Source of the DNA: Trichopria drosophilae
Taxonomy: Eukaryota; Arthropoda; Insecta; Hymenoptera; Diapriidae
NCBI GenBank assembly: GCA_030407085.1
Contig: CM059585.1
Coordinates: 8,177,001 to 8,241,000, forward strand
Length of the DNA: 64,000 bases
Direction of reading: 5' to 3'
Under the pieces are notes generated by a model. The model had not been told where the DNA came from. It saw only the letters and a list, made by a program, of their open reading frames with translations, and did no database searches. A program made the position numbers and the translations under genes. Shown here piece by piece: positions 13,501 through 25,500 of this stretch (position 1 is its first letter; every line of letters starts with the position of its first letter).

Positions 13501-16500
13501 CCGAAAATTCTTACATGAGATTAAAATTTCTCAATGTCAGCGGTTGTTTTCGAATTCCAAGTCTTCTTCATGACGTGATTGTCAGATGGTCGAAATAAGG
13601 CTCGATTACCAAAAACAGGATCTTGGAGGATTGTATCACATTCCATGAACTTGGGACTTGAGAGAGTAAGCGAAAACGAGGCCGAATTGGTAATCGTTGC
13701 ATCGCACTGCAATTTTGCTCACGTATGATGCAATTGCGCTTCAATTATCGAACGGGGAATTGAACGTGTTGATTTGATTTATAATCAGTATTAATTTTAG
13801 TTTACGCGATTCGAGACGTTTTATTTCTGGTACAAGAGGCGATAATGGGTCTAATGATATTTTATCATCATTTCGTAAACCCGCTTCGCTGGCAAAATTT
13901 ATGAGCTGCATCGATGGATATAATGCAGGAACGAATTTCTCAATGGAAGGAAGATAAACACTCAAAAAATGTGGATATATTCTCCTTCTTATTCGAAAAG
14001 TTTGCCATTATGCACTAAGAGCGAAAAGAAGGTGATTCTTTCGCTTAGTGAATTGTGATAAATACTTTATTTTGAAATAGAAAAACATGAAATGACATGT
14101 ATTATTTGCAACTTACTTGTAATGTTCCCACGACGATTCTTCGTGTTCTTTGAAAAATTTCTTCGTCTGACATATCTGGATATTCTTGTTGGACTCTTGC
14201 GGCAATCACGTTGTGCCAACGATAAAAAAGAATCCCAAACACAAGAAGTGGAGGATGCTGATTAGTCCTTGGATCGCCGAGCACTGAAAAGGATTAGTTT
14301 TTCTAAATGGTGATCCACAAATTTCAAGTAATTACAGGTGTTATTCTCGGAACAATTTCGACCAAAATGGTTCCCAATTATGATCGAATGCGTAAATTTG
14401 AACAGTAAGTGGTTTAAATTGACCATTTAAAAACCTGAAGAAGCAAATAATCACTCACTCATTGACCATACTTTTGTCGTTATGAAGGATAAATTATATG
14501 CGCATCTTAGGTGCTCTTCTTACATTGCGCCTTAACGGTTATTTAATATTTAATTGGTGCTGCAATTACTTTGAGCTCCATAATTAGTAACTGTTTTTAA
14601 TTTGAAACAAGCAAATTTTAACGAGCCATTTACGTGGAAAAGGAGGATTTCCTGGAGTCCTTCAAAATCAACTGAGGACCAAAAAAACGTACTTTAAAAG
14701 ACCAGAATTTTTATTTGTTTGATTACATTGCCTTCTACTTAAATATATAATTATGAAATTGAAAACATTGCCAATTACATTCCTAATAGTAAACATAGTT
14801 ATGAAATACTGAATTCAAGAAAAAGAACAATGTCGGTTCTTAGAGCATGCAACATTGATAAAACTCACGCGTCGATACTACGCGTATTTGGTCTCTTTAC
14901 ATTCTTGTCTTTGCATTATGAAACTTTTGAAAAACTTGTTCGTAACTTAATTATTATAACAATCTTTCCCGCTGAAAGATTTCTAAATTTTTTATTTATA
15001 AAATTTCAACTTTTACATTCTACGTTTGCTTTCAGAAATTCGTAATTTGTAATTCATTGTGTTTTATATCGAAGTGAAATTCAGCACCATATAAAAATCA
15101 ATCATGACTTCAGATTTGTTATCAGTAATCTCAAAAACAGCAACTTTTATTGAATTTGCAATGTATTTCTAAAAGTAAATATACCAAAATCCTTCATTTT
15201 GAACCCGACATTTTGGCATCACGTTTGTAATCACCGATGTAAAAAAATGTATTTATCGTTTTTGTAAATTTTTAAGTTATTGTCCTGTGAGTGTAAACTG
15301 TCATGAACTTCGGACGGCCATATTGGCTCCGCCATTTTGAATTTTTCAATTCTGACTTTGGGATCATATTCAGTGACCTCAAAAACATAAGGATACCTAT
15401 TGGTGTTGTCATCGGTTAATTCCAAGGTCGATTTGTCCGTCTGGTTTTAAACAAAATATTTTTGAGCCGTCATGTTGGCTCCGCCATTTTGACGATTAAA
15501 ACCTACAAATATTTCAACAATTCTATCAGGTTTCATGGTTATATTTCATGAAATATTAGAGAATAAACAAAGTCTGAAACTTTTTTTAATTTTTCAAATA
15601 CAAATACAATGGAGATTATTTTTTATTGTCGATTATAGCCTAATTTCAAAAATACATTGCGTTAGTGACATGGAATGCAACATTATCATTACTCATTTCC
15701 ATTGCGGTTAAGGCAGTCACCTGTAGGTAGCCACCTAGCGACAATTCGTCGTACTTTCCGTCGTCAGGGATGGGGCCGATATTTTGGTTCAATACGCATT
15801 CGATCACACGTGTAATGACCAGAACCAAACGAAAATGGATGGTCAAAATGGGTCGTATAAATAAAGTTGTTTTACTTACGATACAGTCTTTCCGGATTCA
15901 ACATGCGCATGACATTCGGTAGTGCATGGTTGAAAAGTGGCGCTCGCATCGTATTCCGAACAGGAAAATTTCTGGTTGGTTCCGTGAGAAAGCTTCCGTT
16001 CCTGAAGGTGCGCATCGTGTTGGCCCATGCTTCGCTGCTCGAGTACACAAAGCTGGCGTCGATCCAACTTGTTACTTTGTTTATCTGCAACCTCACGTAA
16101 TTACAGCTATTTTCGCGCCATTTTCCGCGAAACCTACCGTGAATCGCAATCAGGTCGATCCGACGCCTTCATTTAACCGTGCCGCGCGCTCAATGCTAAC
16201 CTCACATCCTGATTGGCCTGACGAATTCGATCGTTCATCACTTTAATCGCACTGCCTCGATTATACCCCGGGCATCTTAGTCTCGATTAGGGAAATTTGC
16301 ATCAAACTAACTTAATGCGATAATCGCCTTTGGCATTTACAGACGTGATTTTATTATCTTCAAACGATTTTATGGATGTTAATTTTACGGTTCGAACCGG
16401 ATATTTTATGTTTTTTTTATAATTTATGAAAGAATTTTCTAGGGTATATATAAATAGCTTATGATGAACTAAGATGAAATGTATTTATGGTAACAATTTA

Positions 16501-19500
16501 ATATCTTTCAACTTTCTTTTTCTGAAATCTGGACCTTTTTTATATTACATTTTTCGATTTTTGAAAAAAAAATCCCAGAGATTTGCGGCACTCGGATTTG
16601 AACCCTTGGTATTTCGATTACCATTAGAATGCTCCACCAACTAAGCTACTGATATCATGAACTCAAATTTTTCTTGCTATTTCGACTACATATTGTATAA
16701 TTGAGAAATTTATTAGAAATATTATTATTTTGGTATGAGTCAACAAATGTAATCACGTATCGAGAATCATTTTTGTATACAAACTTTCAAAATTTGAAAG
16801 ATTATAAATTCACTGATTTAATCCATGACGTAATCATTATCTCAAAGTACGTTTTTAAAATAAATGTTTCTAAGTAATATTATTTATTAGCATGAACAGC
16901 TTGCATTTCTGTATATTACATACAAGTATTAAAAACATACCAATTGTACGAAAATGTACAGATATTTAAACCAGGCATAGTCGTTCTGCATCTTTAACCG
17001 ATTACGAGAAGCAAAGAGTAAAACACATAATAAAAAAAAAACAAAATACAGTGCAACCCCTGGAGTTGGTCCCTATTTCACTCGTCCCTCTCTAATTGAC
17101 CGTGTGGGCCGGGCTTTTCTCCCCTCCATGTGAGAGGGCAGGGCTTTTATCCCCACTCCGAGAGTGGGCTGGGCTTTTGCAACAACAGAATAGGTCTACT
17201 TCGGCCGGGGAACAAAGTTCCGAAAATCAACATACCGAAAGGCCAAAATTTCGATATAGCATGGCTCTAGCGTTATTTTCTTTACTATGTCTTTGAAAAT
17301 TTGGCAAAAAGAAAGCAAATTAAAATATCTTGGACTCGCGGAATATCGAAATTTTAGCCTTTCGGGGTTTTGATTTTCGGAACTTTGATCCCCTGCCTCT
17401 ACTTCAGATCACGTGACAATGAAACGGGCGGGGCATATCGGTGTCCCACTATAGGTTAACTAGAGGGGTTGCGCTATTGTACAATTGTAAATGAAGCAGT
17501 TTAGAAATACTCTTATTCTCTTAAATGTTAAATTTTAAATTTATCTAAGCTAGCCATTAGAGATCAAATTTATTTTTCAAATAACTATCATCATTTATTC
17601 AAGCAGGTTTCTTAGTGGTCATTTTAACAATAAGTGATTATTTGCCTAGAATCAGTGAAATGTCATTGTTTCAAATTCAAGGAGTAAATTTTTTGTAGTA
17701 ATTTACTGTCGTCATTATCATTAACAGTGCATCAGTTTCTGTATCCGCCATTGTTATTACGGTATTTTAGTGCTAACGGGAAATAGATTCAATTGAAAAA
17801 ACGTTTGCTGATGACGAACTATTGATGCGACAGATAGGATAGTACGGCATTCGTGTACTTGATAATCATTAATGAAGATTATTTCACATCTATTTTCAAG
17901 GCAAGCTATTGTTTCAATTGAATAATATTATAGACATTTTTCGAATTTAAAGAGATTTATATAGTAGCATAGTAAATTAGTTCTTTTTTTTTAATCGAAT
18001 GTCTTCTTATATTACAGTATTTTCTTATTAAAGCTATCTTAGTACAGTATAAGCTATTATATCGGTTTTTATAAAACACTCGAAAACAAATTTATTGTAT
18101 TATATTTAAATATCATTGTATTAAGATGCTTACATTGTTTAGTGCGAATCCTTTAAAAAATGTATTAATCAAATGTTTGATCGCAATCACCACCAATTAC
18201 TTTGCAGAACATGAGCCGCGAAATTTGAAACATTATTGGTTAGGTTAGATTAGGTTATGTTAGGTTAGGTTCGATAGATTTTATGTAACTCACCAATTCT
18301 AAGTAAAAAAGCTATTTAACTTAAAAAACTAACCTAACCTAACAAAATTAACTATTAATTAATTTACAGAATGAAATATTTACTTGAATTTACAAATTGT
18401 TTTCATTGTCTGCGCAAATATTTAGTGAATCTCGTGAATGCATTTGAAAGTTCGAGTACGTTAATAAACAGTCGAAGAAGATATCGACGGTACTATTGTG
18501 CAACAGCATATACGAATTTCTTCTAATAAGATACGACCGAGAGTGAAAATCGAGTGCTCGTAAGTCGTGAATCAAGGAAAGCAGGTGTTAACAGCACGAG
18601 TTATTTTGCAAACGACACACCGCGTTTATATGACTTGCACGTGTTTAACGTACCAAAGACTGACTTGAATCCATTGTTTCAGTAAACAGATTTTATTGAC
18701 TGTTACTTCGAATAAACTACACGATTTTAGAACTAGATTGACACTTATTATTCCAATTTAGGATACCATATTGCTTTTTTCATAATATTTTTTTTACTTC
18801 AAATCTATGTATTATGTTCTAAATAGTTTTTCAATTTTAAACGACGGCTACCAAAATTCCACTACGACATAGCATTTTTAAGAAAAGTTAGGTTAAGTGT
18901 GCCAAATTGACTTTTTTAAACGTTTTTATTCTAAAGTTGGAAACTAGTCAACTCAATTCGAAAAAATGTGCAATATTTAAAAAAATTTTAATTCCCACAT
19001 TCGTATAACTATATAATTGTTTTAAATATCTTTTTGGCAATTTTTTATTTGAAAAAAATACGGTCCGAAGACTTGAGCCCGTGATCTTTCTACTACCGGT
19101 CGAGTGCTCCATACCAAAGTGGCTACTCGCTCCATTACGACTGATATCACGAGTTCTAATTTTTATTTCTATTTCTACCGAAAAGATAATTTTCTTTCGT
19201 CTATATAATATTCTGGTTGGGGGAAAAAGGATTAATGGTTTAATAACCTAAACTAACCATGCCAAAAAACCAGAAAGCAAAATAAAAAAGTGCTTTAAAG
19301 GAAGTCACATAGCCCACTTCTGAGGGTTTTCTGAACATGATGTCATTATGAGATCTTTATGAACTCATTAAAAATGAATCTAAACTCTTTTCTATTTTAT
19401 TGTCTGGGAAAGTAAAAGAGATTGAAACGTCATAATATCCGAATTATTGCTTATTTTTTGAGTTATTTTTGTTTAATCACTACATTAAATCAATTTTAGT

Positions 19501-22500
19501 ACTCATATGAGTACTAACATTGATTTAAAACTTCTTTTTCCTCTTTTCCAGAACTGTTTTTAAAATATTCGACATTTTTTTCTTACCGTATCAAAATACC
19601 TTGTAACTGTTTAGTAAAAAAAAAAAAATTACTAACAAATCGTGATACCAACTAGTAATAAATTCGCGTAAAGGAGACAATACAAAGTGGTTTCGAAAAT
19701 TCTTGCCACTCGAGCAACGTGTCACTAGTCGGGTTTAATCGATCGAATTCTCGGATCAGGGAAGTGACGTAGTAAGAATGCGATAATTAAGAGTTACGTC
19801 CCGGGATAGTTAGTATTCTCGATTCGACGAAACAAGTGTAACTAGACGTCGGAACAACGAGTCCACCATTTCCGCATACGAATCAGTGAGTTACCTGTTC
19901 CCGAGGACTGTTCGGACTCCGTCCAGTCTGACGATCGTACTCGGCTCGCAGAAAGGGAATGTATTTGTTTCCTTGGCAATCCTTGTCGAAAACCGGATCG
20001 CACTTTTCTACGTCGATGCGATGTAACTCGATAGGACAGCCACTCTCACTCGCCATGATTATCTCCGACGTAACCAATTGCCCTGAAACGCAATACAAAC
20101 AAATTTTTTTTTTTATACAAATATTTTTTTTACAGTTTTTCTAAATGTTTTAATTGTAAACATCGGGTTCATATTTACAGAGCAAAGAAATGAAATTTTA
20201 AAGATATCCTAGTGTTGGATTCCATATGAAACAACGTTTTCATTGTCCTGAAACGCAATACAACAAATTTTTTTTTTAGAAAAAAAAAATTTTTGTATTT
20301 TTGAAAAATTTTTCTCAATTTTTTATCGTGTTTCGTGTTTTTCTGACGATTTATTTTAAACGTTTTTTATTTTATATTGGAGTCTACCTTCAATTACGAT
20401 CTAGTGGGTTTTATAAGACCGATGCACTCGAATCATCCTGTAAATTGACATAAACCGATTCTGGAGATAGGCAAATTTCTATACGATACACTGACCTGCC
20501 TCGATGTGTTACGACTTAAGTCCATTCTTTTTTTGCATTTTTATCTATTCTATTGTTATTTTAGTCTGCTTTACTGTCGTCATTCTACAAATCTAATAAA
20601 ACGTCGGATATACCCTAAAAAATGCAAAATTTTCAACCTTCCTTTAATAAAACTTTACAGTAGATTATTGACTAATTTTCTTTAGTAATTTTAGTCTTCA
20701 TTCAAGGACATTTAGCTCAGCAACATGAAATAGAACGGATTAACTGTTTTGTTTAAAATGCTCGTATTTTAATTATTCAGGCGATTATAAAACGACCCTA
20801 TTACAGTTTTAGTAAATAGGAAGACAATTATTTCCTGAAATATACTGGTTAATAATATTTAAAGTATTTGTGAATTTTACAGTTCTTTGAAGAGCTATCA
20901 AGAGCATGTAACTATATTCTTGACTTTTTATTAGTTACCCAATAAAGTTCCGTTCCATACGGGAGATTCGAACGCTCCTACCATAGTATATGTATATACA
21001 ACAAGGTCGCAAGATTGGAGGAAAGATTGCGCATCACGAGTGAACGCGTCACCACCTTAAGGAATAATGCGTTAAACAATTATTACGAACACTCATCGCG
21101 GGAAAGAGGCCATTCGAATTTCCGAGAACAAATTTCAATTTGTAAAATCAATCCGGTTGCGATCAACCATGCTCAAACAATTGTCGCATTGTTGACGAAG
21201 AAAATCGAAGATAAACCTGTTTTTTTTTAAGTTGTGAGTTGGTTTCAAAAAAAGCATCATTAAAAGAAGAAACATTTTTTTATCATGGGTTGACATAACT
21301 TTGTTTCGTGGCTGTTTTATGTTCTGAAGCGTGGTCCATGGCTAAATGTAGGAAACCATGCTACTGGAGGATGACTCCATGTTTTTAGAGGATGTCCCAA
21401 TTCTTTCAGAGGATAGGCAAGCGGTAAAAAAAAGTATCAAGCATGATGCAAAACCTAGACATTTTTTTGCCTGTGAGAGAGGAGAGATAGTTAGGGTGAC
21501 TTATTCCGACGTCAACAAATTCAAAATTATGTGTTCAATAAAGAAAAAGTTCTGCTATCAAGGAACGAAAAAATCTACAGTCTGCATGGCGGGAAATTTG
21601 TAAGTTTGGTATAATTGTTTTGCATCATACTTCTCTTTCATGGTCATCATTTCCTCCAAATCGTAGGCCATGACTAAAAAGCTCGAAACTATGATGTTGA
21701 AGAATGACTCCATGCTTTTAGTACATTTCAGGGTGACTTATTTAGAAGTCAAAAAAATTCAAATCAATGTGTTCGATAAGATACATTTTTGTTATGAAGG
21801 AACGAAAAAAAATCTACCATCTTCGCGGAGAGAAATTTGTACTATGGTTTTGCATCATGCTTTGGTTTTATGGTTTTCTTATCCACTAAAAGCGTGGGAC
21901 GTGATTAAAAAGAACAAAACCATGGCGTTAAAGAACGACTCCATGTTTTTAGAGAATGACCCTTTAGAGGATATGCAAGTGGTAAAACAAACGCATCATG
22001 TAAGGCATCATGCAAAACCCATACATTTTTTTCCGTCTTGGGAGATGAGATATATTCAGGGTGACTGATTAAAAGTAAAAACTTCAAAACTGTAATTTAA
22101 TAAAGAAAAATATATTGTGATTGACGATAAAAATAATCTACCTTCTAAAGGAAATTTTTAAGGTTTGCATCATGTGATGGTATCAAGCTTTGTTTCACGG
22201 TTTCCTTATCCTATAAAACTGTTGGCTGCTACTAAAAATAACACCATATGATGTTGGAGGATGATCACACAAGTCATGATGCAAAACCTAGACGTTTTTT
22301 CCGTCGGGGACAGAAGAGATATTCAGGATGACTTATTTAGAAGGTCAAAAACTTCAAAACAATGTGCTTAATAAATAAAAATTTCTGCTATCAAAGAACA
22401 AACAAATTCTACTGTCTGCCACGGTGATAAATTTGTAAGTTTTGCATCATTATTTTGCATCATACTTTTGTTTCTCAGATTTCTTATCTTCTAAATCGTG

Positions 22501-25500
22501 GGCCAAGACTAAAAAGCACGAAACTACGCTTTTGGAGAATGACTGCATTTTTCTAAAGGATGACCCAATGCTTCCGGAGGATAGACAAGCGATGTAACAA
22601 AAGCATCACGTGAAACATGATGCAAACCTAGAAATTGTTTTCCATGAGAGAGAAGAGATATGCAGGGTAACTTATTTAGAAGTCAACAAGATCAAAACCA
22701 TCTCATTAATAAAGGAAAAATTCTGTGATCAGCGAAAGATAAAAAGAAATTTTGTTTTGTATCATGATTTTGCATAATACTTATGTTCCACGGCATTTTT
22801 CAAGTACAAAACTACATTCAAAAGTACAAACCACATTGGAGGTTGAACACATGCTTTTCGAAGATAAGGATGCAGTGAAATAAAAGCATCATGCAAACCG
22901 TGATGCAAAATCTAGAAATGTCTCCGCGTATCGACAATTTATTTAGGTAAAGTTGATTTATTCTTTAGATATTTGTTATGAAGAATTTTTGGTGACATTT
23001 ATAATTAATTTAAAAATTTAAATCGACTTACCAAGAGGGGACTCATTTCGAATGGGATATTAATTGTTGTAAATGAACATTTTTTAATATTCTTTATTAC
23101 TCCATCTGTTTCTCTTCTGAAGTTAGAATCATGTCAGCAGACTTTATAAACGTTGAGAGATGATGGTTAACATGGTCTTGAAAACCAATATTTTTTACGA
23201 GTTTTTAAATTATTTTTTTATTTGTGAAAAATATCGAGGGATAACCTGAAAGATTTGACACGAAGATACTTCAACCCGGACTTCCAGTGGAATGCTTAAG
23301 AAAAATAACAATAGGGATGTTGCAGAAATTTCATCTAAATGTTCTACCAAATAGCCGTTTTAATTTCATAGGTATTTACTTTTACAGTACGATCTAAGCA
23401 TAAACCGACATATAGTAGACCATATTAAAATAGTTCTATGAACAAATTGAATGGAATATTACATTTATTTTCAATTTTTCCAGCAGCTCTGTTTTGATGT
23501 TAAAACACGTCTGGATATGTATAAATTGTGGAGATGTTGCTAAGGTATAGTAAATTATAACATCATGATCATCGTCAAGATAATAATATTTTGTTATTTT
23601 CAGAACAAAAAACGAAACAAGCTCGAGATATTTGATATGCTGGAATGACAGATCATGAAGTTTGACTTTTTCAGCGAAATATACATTCGAGTTTCTGATA
23701 AGACACTACAAACAAAATATAAGATTCTATCGAATTTATTTACAAATGCATTACAATGTTATATCTATACCTGAAGTTCATTTTTATACAAAGAAGTCTA
23801 TTTCACTGTTTATAACCATAAAAAACAATCGGACCGTATTTCGTACTTTTCTGTATTGACTCTACATTGTCAAAGTCAGTTAGAGAAAAAAAACTCCTAT
23901 TACAGAAACATGTTTTACATCTATAACCTCAAAATTGACAGTCTTAGGATGTAATATATGATGGAATATATTGTAAAATAGAATTTTGCCCTAAATATCT
24001 CAAGAAACGAGATCGTGTACAAAGTTTTCAGTGATTTCCTGCTTACATTCGATTTGTTTCCGCTTTCGAATGAAACTTACCAAAGTATAATACGATATTA
24101 GACGTTTCCAAAGGAATATGCACAGTGTTAAATTTGAGGTTATGTTCGGTCGAATGTAGAACGAAAAGAAATGGTATGAAACATTTTGTCTTCAATATTT
24201 CGTGTACAATCGAATGCAACGTATGGCATTCGATGAACTGGAAAGCCGAAAAATGTTTAATTTATTTGGTGTACAAATTTCATTCGAAAGTGGAAATATA
24301 TTGGATATATACTAAATATCACTTATAATTTTGCACACCATGACGTTATTGGGATATTACCGAATCAGAAAAAATATTAGATTTCAAGATCGTTACCAAT
24401 TGATCGTTAGCAATATTTCTGAAAACATATGTTTATAAAATTACAAGTAAAAAATAAACTTACCAAAAAATGCGAAAAGGGCAGTTTTATTTCCGATCGA
24501 TGGAAGACCGTCCTCTCCTTGCATGAAGCCATCGCTCAATTTCCGGGGCGATGGCCGATCTTGACCAGCCATCATGTAAACTCCATCGTAATAGGCGGCC
24601 GGCACTTTCCGTATCAGCCTGCTGTCTATAGATTGCAAGAGTCATTTATTGTTATGCGTAAAGCGAGTCTAAAAATACAATAAAATTTTAACTAGCACTC
24701 TTAACAGAAAAAATCTATTCGTATAATGTCGCGGTAAAAGATGCCTTGAGAATGCAAATGAACCAATTTCCACAGTTAATTTACATTTAGAAGTGGAATA
24801 TACCGTTGAATACTTTCATTATCTCCTGGTTATTAAATGATTTTATTCAGTGCATGTATTTATGTCTTTCCAGTAATGAGAAAATGTCTAAAACATCAGG
24901 TTAATTACTAGCACAAAAAATGTAACTCATGATAGTTCCGAAAACATCCATTTTTAGTATTTGATAATTGAGTACAAATAATATAAATCCTCTGATTAAA
25001 CATGTGGACGATATTCGTAGTAGAAGAATACCCTACACTGAAAAAAATATTTAGTAATTTTGAATATATCATAAGTTACTCAATGCAGTTTTTATAGCTG
25101 CATGTAGTTCAGATTTAAAGAAACGTTCGATTAACTAAATTGCAGTAAAATTATCGTAATGGGGGTTAAAAGTATTCATGACTTAGCACCCACCATTTAG
25201 TTAAATCAACTAAAGATTTCTCTTAGTACATATCATACCACTTCGCATTTTAATTATCATTTATTTTTATTTGCGGTCCTGAGATTATTAGAATTTAGAT
25301 GATTAAACAAACGCAACAATAATAACATATTTTGTACTACAATACTATTTTGTTAATCCTATTTCGTCAGTCTTGCAGTTTGGTTACTATTTACATTTTA
25401 TATATTTAGTTTAATTTTTGTAAAATTAGATTAGGTAGGGTTAGGTCAGGTTGCGTTAGATTAGGTTAAGTTTGGTTAGATTACATTATTGAGGTTAGGT

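Larger units (their letters stand above)
16085..19894 (-). other. Duox intron 4 (about 3.8 kb)
   Basis: A GT-AG intron between exons 4 and 5. It holds two tRNA-derived SINE-like copies, one inverted-repeat element at 17049-17479, and short TTAGG/CCTAA runs. No nested gene is supported. Confidence 0.85.
20083..24463 (-). other. Duox intron 3 (about 4.4 kb)
   Basis: A GT-AG intron between exons 3 and 4. It contains a duplicated decoy acceptor (20247-20281), a block at about 20940-21230 of unknown nature, and an array of about 300-bp units (21280-22925). No nested gene is supported. Confidence 0.85.

Noticed and set aside
15646..15846. A GC-richer open frame on the minus strand between Duox exons 5 and 6
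   Set aside because: Exons 5 and 6 join perfectly (ERLY-L-LGDPRTNQ) without it, and I recognise no domain. An alternative exon is not excluded but has no support.
21670..22068. A 132-codon plus-strand open frame in intron 3
   Set aside because: It runs across two diverged copies of the tandem array and is not kept open in the other copies.
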